From Planctomycetota bacterium (GTDB taxonomy: Bacteria > Planctomycetota > UBA11346), in the NCBI GenBank assembly GCA_024641365.1, contig JAHEDF010000007.1:1-28842 (forward strand): 28,842 bases of DNA. Direction: 5' to 3'. Under the pieces are notes generated by a model. It did not search any database. It was given only the letters and a program-made list of their open reading frames with translations, and was not told the origin of the DNA. Both the position numbers and the translations under genes were made by a program. This document shows positions 1 to 8,273 of the stretch, piece by piece. Every line of letters begins with the position of its first letter. Within the stretch, counting starts at the first letter, position 1.

Positions 1-297
1 GGTGACGGTCGAGTGTTGTGAACAGGGTACGCCTAAAAAGCGTTCATAATGTCCTAAATCTAAGTCCGTTTCTGCGCCGTCATCAGTAACAAATACTTCG
101 CCGTGTTGGAACGGATTCATGGTGCCAGGATCAACATTTAAATACGGATCTAATTTTTGAATGCGAACACGATAGCCCATATTAATGAGCAGGCGCCCAA
201 TGGACGCTGCGGCAATGCCTTTCCCTAGCGAGCTAACGACACCACCGGTGACAAAAATGTGTCGCGTTTTATGTTCGCGTTTTGAATTAGTAGCCAT
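1..297 (-). CDS. pyrG: CTP synthase, N-terminal 99 residues (partial, runs off the window)
   Basis: CTP synthase makes CTP from UTP, ATP and glutamine in the cytoplasm. Only the first 99 codons of the N-terminal amidoligase domain are present; the reading frame is open to base 1. The translation contains the P-loop-like stretch [12 protein letters not shown] (about residues 16-27; K26 matches E. coli Lys18) and the motifs [15 protein letters not shown] and [16 protein letters not shown] (about 72-87; D80 matches the metal-binding Asp72 of E. coli). The ATG at 297 gives the normal family N-terminus with eight extra residues; no strong Shine-Dalgarno precedes it. It lies 54 bp downstream of kdsB on the same strand. 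The kdsB-pyrG pairing recurs in other bacteria, including Chlamydia, and CTP is the co-substrate of KdsB, so shared transcription makes metabolic sense. The glutaminase domain is outside the window. Confidence 0.96.
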   Translation of the reverse strand, partial: MATNSKREHKTRHIFVTGGVVSSLGKGIAAASIGRLLINMGYRVRIQKLDPYLNVDPGTMNPFQHGEVFVTDDGAETDLDLGHYERFLGVPCSQHSTVT

Positions 298-351
298 AAG
301 AAACTTTCAAGAAAACTAAGCGGTATATAGAAGAAAATGACAGTCGTTTAA

Positions 352-1122
352 TCATGGCGGATTTTCCGCAGAAGCTGGAGTGGTTGCCTGTGACTGGTGG
401 TAGCGGGCTAAGAAAGCATCATAATCAGCGCGCACATCAATGCCCGGAGTAGCATGATTTACAACCGCGCAGGCAATACTGATGCCGGCATCAAGCGCAC
501 GTAATTGTTCTAATTTTTCAAGCTGTTCTAATTGGCTGGTAGGTAATGCTGCATAGCGTAATAAAACATCGCGGCGATAACCGTATATTCCTAAATGACG
601 AAAACAGCTATTTACTGGGCGTGCGTGATCACGGTCATAAACAACTGGACAACGGCTAAACCATAGTGCGCGATCATTGTGGCCAAGAATTACTTTCACA
701 TTATTAGGATTTTGTTGTTCGGCTTCACCGCCGGCGACGCACAATGTCGACATACCCGCCCAGCTATGGCGTTCTAATAAATCGACCACTAAACGAATAT
801 GTGCAGGATCCATTTCGGGTTCATCGCCTTGTACATTCACAATTATATCGGCGTCCAAACTAATGGCGACTTCAGCAATGCGATCAGTGCCGGACTGATG
901 ATCTGGTCGAGTGAGGACGGCATTAACATGCGCAGTTCGTGCAGCTGCTAATAATGCTTCGTCATCGCCGCAGACAGTAACAGCTTCAGCGCCAAATGCT
1001 TCAGCCGCGCGCTCACAGGCATGTGCGATGAGGGGACGACCGCTTTCTGCCAAGAGCAATTTCTCTGGTAGGCGAGTCGACGCACGTCGAGCGGGAATAA
1101 GGATGGCGATCCCAGAGCGCAC
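352..1122 (-). CDS. kdsB: 3-deoxy-manno-octulosonate cytidylyltransferase (CMP-KDO synthetase)
   Basis: The enzyme activates KDO with CTP to CMP-KDO for the lipopolysaccharide inner core. The 256-residue translation shows the family motifs in order: IPARRASTRLPEK near the N-terminus, RPDHQSGTDRIAE (about 72-84), NVQGDEP (about 96-102), WFSR, RHLGIYGYR, and LEQLEKLEQLRAL followed by PGIDVRADYD. Length fits the usual 245-260 residues. I chose the GTG at 1122 because GGAG sits six bases before it and it brings the IPAR motif to the expected distance from the start; a GTG at 1158 would add 12 residues unlike the family and has no ribosome site. The protein ends in a short Ala/Pro-rich tail. It probably leads a kdsB-pyrG operon, and its promoter should lie in 1123-1358, shared with the divergent sppA gene. 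Presence of this gene implies KDO-containing LPS. Confidence 0.95.
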   Translation of the reverse strand: MRSGIAILIPARRASTRLPEKLLLAESGRPLIAHACERAAEAFGAEAVTVCGDDEALLAAARTAHVNAVLTRPDHQSGTDRIAEVAISLDADIIVNVQGDEPEMDPAHIRLVVDLLERHSWAGMSTLCVAGGEAEQQNPNNVKVILGHNDRALWFSRCPVVYDRDHARPVNSCFRHLGIYGYRRDVLLRYAALPTSQLEQLEKLEQLRALDAGISIACAVVNHATPGIDVRADYDAFLARYHQSQATTPASAENPP

Positions 1123-1187
1123 AGAAAGCTCCAAGGCGAGACACCGTAGGCCACCCACGGTGCAGTCAATTGCTTGTCATTTGTACG

Positions 1188-1229
1188 GTTAAAAAGTGCA
1201 GAAAAACCACTGATTTCCGCACGTTTAAC
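1188..1229. promoter_or_regulatory. Imperfect inverted repeat between divergent kdsB and sppA
   Basis: The left arm GTTAAAAAGTGCAGAAA (1188-1204) and right arm TTTCCGCACGTTTAAC (1214-1229) are complementary over GTTAAA, GTGC and GAAA, with one small bulge and one mismatch, around a nine-base spacer. It lies upstream of both divergent genes, so an operator or cruciform is a reasonable guess. Closer to sppA, at about 1319-1347, AAAG...CTTT encloses CCGC-TTG-GCGG, a small hairpin just before the start codon. Confidence 0.35.
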
Positions 1230-1358
1230 TCGTTAGCACATTACCCAGGTGCACTTTGATGCCGCATGTGAGCCAAAACGACGGAGCGGGGTGCTGGTTG
1301 GTGTGCTGGTTAATGGAAAGCCCATCGCACCGCTTGGCGGCTTTGTTAGCGTGCCCCC

Positions 1359-3074
1359 ATGAATAATCTTCGCTTTCTTGCCGTTCTGCTGTTGGTCAGT
1401 TCCTTAACAGCAGCAGACAACGACGCTTCTCCAGCAACGCCACTTATTAATGGTTCGCCAACTGGTACCGTAATTGTTAAGCTAACGGGACAATTACCAT
1501 TGCGTCCAGGTGGTGGTTTATTGTTCGGAGATGGCGGAGCAAGTTTGTATGACGCCACCGTATTATTGCGTCGTGCAATTACGCAGGCAGAAAATCGCAT
1601 TGTTTTAGATTTGTCACTTGAATTTAATCCCGGTTTAGCAGCAGCAGAAGAACTGGCAGCAGTGCTTAAAACCCGTTCGGCAGAAAAAAAAGTAACATGT
1701 TTAATTGATAATGCATCTGATGCTGTGATGGCACTGGCCGCTGTATGCAATGAAGTGGTAATGGTAGAGGCGGGGATACTTAACGTCGATGGTTTAAGTA
1801 TGTCCAGTGATTATTATGCTGACGCATTAAATCGTTTTGGTATTAAATTTCATGCCGTTACCAGTGGCGCTGCTAAAACGGCACCTGAGCCATTTACCAG
1901 CAGTCGTCCTAGTGCGGCAGCAATTGCTGAGTATCAGCGTTTAATAAATGCTTTAGATACTGCGACTGTCGGTTTGTCGGAAACGGCAATGCTTAATGCT
2001 GGTCGCTTACAAGAAGCGCGTGCCCGTTCACCGCAAACAGCAAAAATTGCTTTAGAAATGGGTCTTGTGCATGCAGCTGTTGAACCAGGTGCGTGGCTCA
2101 GAAATTTACCTGGTCCGGTGCGTTACTTACGACAAAAATCTCAGACTCCTGAAATTAAAACAATCGCTGATGTTATGTCCGTCGTTATGGAATTAATGGA
2201 AGGAAAAAAACGCGTCAAACATAAAAAAGCAGTGGCCGTGGTAGAATTAGAAGGATCTATTATAGAGGGTGATATTTCAATGCCTGGCTATACTATTGCT
2301 GGGCATGATACGGCAAAATTATTTGATGATTTAATTAATGACAGTTCTATAATTGGCGTAGTGGTGCGCATTAATTCAGGAGGTGGTAGTGCGGGTGCAA
2401 GTGATCGAGCACATTATGCGTTACGTCGTTTAAATGCAGCTAAACCAGTTGTGGCACTCTATGACGGCGTCTGTGCATCAGGTGGTTATTATATTGGCTG
2501 TGCAGCACGCGAAGTCTATGTGCATCGCGGTACTATAACTGGTTCAATTGGTGTGTTTGCCATGGTCCCAGATTTAGAAGCGATGCGGGCGCTTTTTGGT
2601 GTCCATCGTCATACCATTACCACTGGCCCACGTGCCGAATTATTTTCTACCAGCGGATTTACGCCCGATAAAGAAGCAGCTATTCGCCAAGTGGTGGCAG
2701 CAGTCGACGAAAAATTTCAAAGTATTGTTGCTGAACAACGCAAATTAGATCCCGCAAAAGTGCATGAGCTAGCTGGTGGCCGTGTATTTAGTGGCGATGA
2801 AGCGGTGGCGCTTGGGCTGGCTGACGGCATTGGTGATTTATCCTCAGCAATTGCACGCGTTCGCGAATTGGCAGGCGAAAAAGATCCGTTGCCGATTGAA
2901 CGCTTGCCTGAAAGTGGTGGCCTCGCATCGCAGCTCGGTCTCGGTGGCGTATCAACGTTATCGACTATTTCGACTATGGTCGCGGTACCACCCATGATAC
3001 AAGTTTTAGTTAAGCAAGCGCAGCGCCAGCGCATGCAGGTCATGACGTGGTTCTCGCCGCTTATAATCGAATAA
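1359..3074 (+). CDS. sppA: Signal peptide peptidase SppA, 67 kDa two-domain type (peptidase S49)
   Basis: SppA is a membrane-associated serine protease that degrades cleaved signal peptides in the periplasm. The 571-residue protein starts with a hydrophobic export segment (residues 4-18). It has the duplicated architecture of the long E. coli-type enzyme. The N-terminal half contains AAKTAPEPF with K173, matching the general-base lysine motif YKSAxEPF. The C-terminal half contains RINSGGGSAGASD (about 338-350) and CASGGYYIG with S374, the expected nucleophile, followed by TGSIGVF (394-400). Both members of the Ser-Lys dyad are therefore present. There is no clear Shine-Dalgarno at the ATG, and a small hairpin lies just upstream. 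The N-terminal helix may anchor the protein rather than be cleaved. It is divergent from kdsB and separated by 278 bp from the next gene, so probably transcribed alone. Confidence 0.93.
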   Translation: MNNLRFLAVLLLVSSLTAADNDASPATPLINGSPTGTVIVKLTGQLPLRPGGGLLFGDGGASLYDATVLLRRAITQAENRIVLDLSLEFNPGLAAAEELAAVLKTRSAEKKVTCLIDNASDAVMALAAVCNEVVMVEAGILNVDGLSMSSDYYADALNRFGIKFHAVTSGAAKTAPEPFTSSRPSAAAIAEYQRLINALDTATVGLSETAMLNAGRLQEARARSPQTAKIALEMGLVHAAVEPGAWLRNLPGPVRYLRQKSQTPEIKTIADVMSVVMELMEGKKRVKHKKAVAVVELEGSIIEGDISMPGYTIAGHDTAKLFDDLINDSSIIGVVVRINSGGGSAGASDRAHYALRRLNAAKPVVALYDGVCASGGYYIGCAAREVYVHRGTITGSIGVFAMVPDLEAMRALFGVHRHTITTGPRAELFSTSGFTPDKEAAIRQVVAAVDEKFQSIVAEQRKLDPAKVHELAGGRVFSGDEAVALGLADGIGDLSSAIARVRELAGEKDPLPIERLPESGGLASQLGLGGVSTLSTISTMVAVPPMIQVLVKQAQRQRMQVMTWFSPLIIE

Positions 3075-3122
3075 TATTAACCAAAATATGCAGAGAAAAT
3101 CACTAGAATCGTACGGTTTTAA

Positions 3123-3296
3123 ACATGGGTTATTTTTAACCTATCATGGTCAGCGTACCCAGCCCCATGTAGGAAATTTGGCAAACCTTTCGTACTAATC
3201 ATAGGGTTTGACCAATAGGAGTATGTTACACCGTCCTGTGTTCTGGCTGGGGAGGGGTGCATACAACTTCGGGTCATCGTTATGGTGCAATGCCCT
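3123..3296 (+). promoter_or_regulatory. Intergenic leader rich in inverted repeats (3075-3352), possible structured 5' UTR
   Basis: No gene is visible in 3075-3352. Several dyads cluster here: ACATGGG (3123-3129) with CCCATGT (3164-3170); inside it GGTTA-TTTT-TAACC (3128-3141), which shares bases with that outer stem so the two cannot form together; CAAACC (3182-3187) with GGTTTG (3205-3210); CCCAGCC (3158-3164) with GGCTGGG (3245-3251); and GCAT (3259-3262) with ATGC (3290-3293), extended by G-C pairs past one bulge. Mutually exclusive stems upstream of a large operon resemble an attenuator or structured leader. I match it to no known riboswitch, 6S, SRP or tmRNA. Part of it may instead be the sppA terminator. 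Confidence 0.35.
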
Positions 3297-3352
3297 GGGC
3301 AAAAGCGTGAACCGCGTTTTATGTCCAGCGTTCGACCATGTGAGGACCTGTT

Positions 3353-6300
3353 ATGTTTAAATATCTGACACCAACGCTCTTATCTCTCACATTTGGAGTA
3401 ATAGGAGCTTTGCCGGCATGGTCTGCAACGGCAGAAGAACGCGACCAACATGCTATTGCAGCGGCTAAATTAATGATGTCCGGCATGCGACATCCCGCTG
3501 ATCGTCAATTAAAAGAATTTAAGGAAGCAGGTTATCCCAGTACTGACCCGCATTTAGACAAAGTCTTACGTTATACCTACTTGGACCGCTTTGCCACCGA
3601 TTTACCGGAAAAAGATAAAGCAAAAAATGACAGTGAATTAAAGGCACTAAAAAATGAATTGGAACCGGCTTTAAAACAAAATAAATTATCTCCCATTTCA
3701 AAATTAATTTTCTCAGGTGGTGGCGGCAGTGCAACCCGCATGGTTAATGAAATTGCTCGCATCATGCATCCTGAATCGGCGCCGCCTTTAGTTAAAATGG
3801 CGACCGATAAAGCGCAAATGTTACAGCGTTTAATGGAAGCTTTAGGCAAGCAGGCTGAGGAAGATTTCGAAGCGGCGATTGATAAAGTAAATGCAAATAA
3901 AGCCGTGGAAGATAAAATGTGGGATTTATCAGAAACGAGTAAAGAATATCAAACCACAGTAAACGCCGCCATTGATTTGCGCATGGAGGCATTGCGTCCA
4001 CTCTTTGTGGCAATGATAGCATTGCGGGATGGTGCCAATCGCGGTGAAAAATTTGGAATCGATCCAGCGCCTATTAAAGCATTTCTCAATCAAATGTTTA
4101 CCAAACCGCGTAAACAATTTGAGAACAAAAGTTGGACGGAATTAATCAGCGCCTGGGATTTTGAATGGGGTGAATTTAATCCGTTCGTTCGCATCCATTG
4201 TGGCGTCTTATTGGCTGACGCGGGCGTTGCGGGCTCCAAGTTGGCTCGTGAAGAGGAAGTCGAAGCCGTTTTGCAATCGGTCATTGATTTTAGTGTAAAA
4301 GAATTCCGCGATCCAAATTTACGTATAGAAGCCTATCGCTTGAAATTAATGGGCTGGAATGCGCTGCTCCACTATCGCTTGGGACAAAATACTCCGAAAT
4401 CGTTTAATCGTGGCGCTGCTTCGTGGCAGGACTTTTTAGATCGCGCGAAAGGCGATGAATTCTTGCGTTTAGATCGCACGCCAGCGCGTCTTGCGGGTGA
4501 ATTGGGTAAAGTCTACATGGCGGCTGGGCGTTTATTTCATGCCAAAGGTGATCTGAATGCAGCCAATGGTTTAATGGCTGAATTAGCGGGTGCAAAACCG
4601 GTTAATCCATACAGTCATTATGCGAAAGGTTGGATTGCGTATTGGGGAGCAGAAGGTGGTACTCCAGGAAGTGGCTGGTCGCAACGTCCATTAGCAGCAC
4701 ATCCAGATCGTGCCTTATTAATGGCGCGCGCTTTTATGAGTGAAGCAAATGCCGCGTCTGATCCAAACCAAGTGCGGGGTAATTATATCAATGCGGCAGT
4801 TTCGCTGCGCAATGGCGTGCTCGGATTGGCGTCACCGTCACTAGAAGAAAGTGATTACATAGAATTTGCGCCACAAGTTTATCAGTTGTATGCCTATGTA
4901 TTATATAAATTAGATATGCGTTATCACGCGGTCGTGGTTTCTCAGGAAGGTGCCAAAGCCTTATCTGATAAAATGCAAATTTACGAAGAACATAAAAAGC
5001 CAAATCCATGGAAGAAAAAAGGCCCGAAAGATGCAAAAGGGAAAGACACGTATGTCTGGGATGATAAACGCATTACTCCGTTGCGTGTTGCCAATGACGG
5101 CATGATATTTGCCAACCAATTATATACGCGCAATCGTAATGCCCAATCATTGCTCAATGTCTCGATTGAACTGCTACGTGGTATTGATCCAGAAGCAGTT
5201 GGCGAAAATTTACGTAAACAGCAACTGTTGGCCACCTTACAAGAAAAAGATTATGAAGGAGTTATCCGTGAAGCGGCTACATTTGTCCGTGAATATCCAG
5301 ATTCGTATTTATGGGCATTCAGTTTAGTCAGTTCGGCGCGCACCTCATGGATGGATAAATTAGTTAAAGATGAAGATAAATCGCGTATTGCTCAATTATC
5401 TAAAGAAATAGATGAAGACAATAAGGCAACGGCAGCAAAGATTTCCGAAGAACTAAAGAAAAAAGATTTATCCCCAGAACGCAAAAAAGAATTAGAACGT
5501 GCGCGCTCAACCATTAAAGTATCTGAAGTCGAAAATCTAATCGCCAATAAAAAATATGAAGAAGTCATTGCCCTATTAGACGCCGACTTTATGCGTAATT
5601 TACCAGACGATGATAGTTTGGCAGCGCGCATGGTGCGCCAATTAGCCCGTGCAACGTATGAATGGCACGAACTACGCAAAGACGAATTAGCAAAGGATCC
5701 CGCTGCGTTATTGGCGGCGCTAAAAACGTACGATACAATTTATCATAATTTAGAACGCGGCATGAATAAATTGCGTAATAAAAATGTCGACTCAACCTTA
5801 GATGGCGCCGCAAAATTGTTGGCAATCGTGTTTAATCGTTCGGTGACGATGATTGTAAAATTACAGGTCGCGGGCAATGCACCTGGTGAATTAATTGACA
5901 TGGCAACGAATGCGAACCGAGCTTTTGCCGACTTATATGAACCAACCCTGACCGACAAAGACCCACTAAAAAATATTCTCTTCATTGCAACCACCTTATG
6001 GGATGTCGATGAAAAGAAACGCGCTGCTGCACAATATAAGCGCTATATTGATTTGTTAGAAAAAGACAAAGCACTCAGTGATTTTAAAAATAGCGGTCCT
6101 GATGTATTAAAGAAAGTCGGCGACGTAGTTACCGCGCGTGGAGAATTTAAAAAGGCATGGGAAGAAATTGCCGATTTGTCCTATGATAGTGACGAAGACA
6201 GACAGGCCTATAAAGATTTGCCGCAAGCCAATTGGCCCGCACGAAAACGTGCTGACTATATTTCAGCCATTGAAAAGATTCGCGATTTCCGTGGATTAAT

Positions 6301-7159
6301 GGCGAAAAATAAAACCGTGGTTGCTCCAGCACAATTTAAGCAAATTGAAGAAGCGGTAAATGAATTTAATGATGTGCTAAACTCTGCCGCCAATAAAACC
6401 ATGGCTGAAAGACGATTGGCTACCTATTACCGTGAAAATGACGAATTTGATAAAGCGTTACCCATCTTGATGAAACACTTCGAAGAAGATCCATTAAGTT
6501 TGGATAATAAAATGGCTATCGTATTGGTCACTTACTTTGCCATGCTCAAAGGCGACCCAATGCCGCCTAAAGCGGACTTGGAAAAAGCACGTGGCGTAGC
6601 AGCTGAAATTCGCAGTGAAAAACGAGGTACTCGAGATAAATTGGGTTACTGGGAAGCCTATACCTTAGTTTTAGAATTTTCTGTGGTGTTGGGTGACACC
6701 AAAGTCGTTAATGACAGCCTGTCCTTTTTGCGTCGCGATAAGAGTGATTTATCACGCGACTTGATTTCACCGCCTGTCTATGGCGACGATAGTCGGGTAC
6801 GTCGTCCGCAAAATGCGCTGGCCATTCAATTAGCAAAACGTTTCTTGAGCTTGTATGAAAAAGGCGGCATCACCGAAAAACCAGCATTCAAAATTGGTGA
6901 AGTGGAAGGCAATGGCAGCACCATGACCGTATTTTTAGATCCTGACGCGCCAACATTTGAATTAAAAGAAATGTTGACGCCTGATGAAGATGAAGTCATG
7001 GCATTAGTGGCGACCGATGGCAGTACGCCAAAACCCAAACCGCCAACGCAGCGTGAGCCAGAGCCGACTCCTGATCCAAAGGATGGCGATAAGCCAAAAT
7101 CGAATGATGCGCCCAAAGCTGACGACAAACCAGCTGACGACAAAAAGGCAGACAAATGA
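3353..7159 (+). CDS. Large exported helical (TPR-like) repeat protein, 1268 aa
   Basis: I do not recognise a named family. The protein has a Sec signal peptide (about 1-25, cleavage near AWSA-TAEE). The long body is almost entirely alpha-helical by composition, with A/L/E/K-rich segments that recall tetratricopeptide repeats, for example RLFHAKGDLNAANGLMAEL near 393-411, YEEVIALL near 735-742 and ENDEFDKALPILMKHFEEDP near the C-terminal third. A highly charged stretch at about 670-725 looks coiled-coil. The last 45 or so residues form a low-complexity Pro/Lys/Asp tail. GAGG seven bases before the ATG supports the start. The stop overlaps the next start as ATGA, indicating translational coupling with the 356-aa protein. 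Export, repeats and a charged tail suggest a periplasmic or envelope scaffold; this is inference. PVC genomes often carry such giant secreted repeat proteins of unknown function. Confidence 0.85.
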   Translation: MFKYLTPTLLSLTFGVIGALPAWSATAEERDQHAIAAAKLMMSGMRHPADRQLKEFKEAGYPSTDPHLDKVLRYTYLDRFATDLPEKDKAKNDSELKALKNELEPALKQNKLSPISKLIFSGGGGSATRMVNEIARIMHPESAPPLVKMATDKAQMLQRLMEALGKQAEEDFEAAIDKVNANKAVEDKMWDLSETSKEYQTTVNAAIDLRMEALRPLFVAMIALRDGANRGEKFGIDPAPIKAFLNQMFTKPRKQFENKSWTELISAWDFEWGEFNPFVRIHCGVLLADAGVAGSKLAREEEVEAVLQSVIDFSVKEFRDPNLRIEAYRLKLMGWNALLHYRLGQNTPKSFNRGAASWQDFLDRAKGDEFLRLDRTPARLAGELGKVYMAAGRLFHAKGDLNAANGLMAELAGAKPVNPYSHYAKGWIAYWGAEGGTPGSGWSQRPLAAHPDRALLMARAFMSEANAASDPNQVRGNYINAAVSLRNGVLGLASPSLEESDYIEFAPQVYQLYAYVLYKLDMRYHAVVVSQEGAKALSDKMQIYEEHKKPNPWKKKGPKDAKGKDTYVWDDKRITPLRVANDGMIFANQLYTRNRNAQSLLNVSIELLRGIDPEAVGENLRKQQLLATLQEKDYEGVIREAATFVREYPDSYLWAFSLVSSARTSWMDKLVKDEDKSRIAQLSKEIDEDNKATAAKISEELKKKDLSPERKKELERARSTIKVSEVENLIANKKYEEVIALLDADFMRNLPDDDSLAARMVRQLARATYEWHELRKDELAKDPAALLAALKTYDTIYHNLERGMNKLRNKNVDSTLDGAAKLLAIVFNRSVTMIVKLQVAGNAPGELIDMATNANRAFADLYEPTLTDKDPLKNILFIATTLWDVDEKKRAAAQYKRYIDLLEKDKALSDFKNSGPDVLKKVGDVVTARGEFKKAWEEIADLSYDSDEDRQAYKDLPQANWPARKRADYISAIEKIRDFRGLMAKNKTVVAPAQFKQIEEAVNEFNDVLNSAANKTMAERRLATYYRENDEFDKALPILMKHFEEDPLSLDNKMAIVLVTYFAMLKGDPMPPKADLEKARGVAAEIRSEKRGTRDKLGYWEAYTLVLEFSVVLGDTKVVNDSLSFLRRDKSDLSRDLISPPVYGDDSRVRRPQNALAIQLAKRFLSLYEKGGITEKPAFKIGEVEGNGSTMTVFLDPDAPTFELKEMLTPDEDEVMALVATDGSTPKPKPPTQREPEPTPDPKDGDKPKSNDAPKADDKPADDKKADK

Positions 7160-8226
7160 AAACCATGAACCGCACTCACAATTTATTTTTTCGCCTCATT
7201 CGCTTAAGCATGGCGGTCGCTTTGGCCGTGACTGCTCCTCTGTACGGAGCAATAGAGCCAGCGCCAGGAACAGTCATTACCGATGAGAAAACTATTAGTG
7301 ATGTGTGGATTGAGAGTGAAACCATTGACGGAGTGACATTTTATTTAGGTGATTGGCGCTCGAAAACTTCGGTGCAATCGACAAAGAAACGCGGTGATTA
7401 TCAATCGATTGTTTACAACGGTAATGGTGAAGACGCGAATTTTCTACGCGCTGAAACGCTTTATAACATGCGTGAATTTGAAAAGGCACCTGAGTTTTAT
7501 AAAAAAGCAACGGCGACGGCAAAATGGAATTGGGAAATAGAACAAGCCTATCGCCGTGGTGCTCTGTGTTTAGCGCAAACCAATAAAGGCGCTGATGCTT
7601 TAGCGATGATCAAAGAATATATCGAAAAATATCCGAAGAATGTCCATATGGCGGAAGTGGTATCATTGCGTGCTCGATTGAGTTTGGCTGCCGGTGACCA
7701 CGCAGGTGCTTTAAAAGATTTTGTGGAAATGACCAAACAAGGATCGGCTTGGGGTGCCAATGCCGAATTAGAAGGTTATTTAGGACAACGTTCCGTTTTA
7801 GTTGCACAAAAGAAGCAAGCCGATGCCGTCTCATTATTGTCAACGTATTGGGGTAAAGTTAAACCAGACAAAGATCCAGAAGCATTTGGTCAAATTGGTT
7901 TAGCAATCGCCGAAGATTTACAGGCGTTAGGTAAAGAAGCTGATGTGGTTGCAACGTTAAAGAAAATTTATTTAGCACCAATTAGTACTGAAGATCAATG
8001 TAAGGCTCGCTTACATTACGCAGAAATTTTATCAAAAGCAAATGACACCGAAAATAATTTAGCTGCATTTGATCAGGCGGCATTAGCAGCTATTCTTGGT
8101 TCAGATGATAAAACGCAAAAAGATGCCGTGAAACTTGCTCGCTCCATTTTGAGTCGCATTGATAAAGATAAAAAAATATCAGACGAAATGCGCAAAGATT
8201 ATCGTTCTTATGCGGGTAGTCTGTAA
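7156..8226 (+). CDS. Exported TPR-like protein, 356 aa, second gene of the repeat-protein operon
   Basis: The protein starts with a basic region and hydrophobic segment (about 10-32), an apparent signal peptide ending near APLYGA. Residues 38-85 form a short beta-type segment (VWIESETIDGVTFYLGDW followed by IVYNG) that matches the N-terminal part of the downstream protein (VETETVEGVYYRTIRPK ... VIYYG). After it come TPR-like helix pairs: NMREFEKAPEFYKKA, a pair around ADALAMIKEYIEKYP, and AAGDHAGALKDFVEM. The ATG at 7156 overlaps the stop of the 1268-aa gene as ATGA; a second ATG at 7165 is possible. Its own stop overlaps a possible start of the next gene as TAATG. No catalytic motif is visible. 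It and the next gene look like diverged paralogs sharing an N-terminal beta module plus helical repeats. Function unknown; probable periplasmic adaptor. Confidence 0.85.
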   Translation: MKTMNRTHNLFFRLIRLSMAVALAVTAPLYGAIEPAPGTVITDEKTISDVWIESETIDGVTFYLGDWRSKTSVQSTKKRGDYQSIVYNGNGEDANFLRAETLYNMREFEKAPEFYKKATATAKWNWEIEQAYRRGALCLAQTNKGADALAMIKEYIEKYPKNVHMAEVVSLRARLSLAAGDHAGALKDFVEMTKQGSAWGANAELEGYLGQRSVLVAQKKQADAVSLLSTYWGKVKPDKDPEAFGQIGLAIAEDLQALGKEADVVATLKKIYLAPISTEDQCKARLHYAEILSKANDTENNLAAFDQAALAAILGSDDKTQKDAVKLARSILSRIDKDKKISDEMRKDYRSYAGSL

Positions 8227-8273
8227 TGCGAAATTCTGTCAATACCGTTCACCGTCCTCGTTCCGGAGACGTC

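Noticed and set aside
1123..1158. Longer kdsB start at the GTG at 1158
   Set aside because: It adds 12 residues not typical of KdsB and has no ribosome site, whereas the GTG at 1122 has GGAG at six bases.
1346..1750. Minus-strand open frame of 134 codons inside sppA
   Set aside because: Antisense of conserved SppA sequence, no family motif, no ribosome site.
3075..3352. Known non-coding RNA such as SRP RNA, 6S RNA or tmRNA
   Set aside because: The structured region lacks the conserved SRP tetraloop motif and shows no tRNA-like acceptor; only generic dyads were seen.
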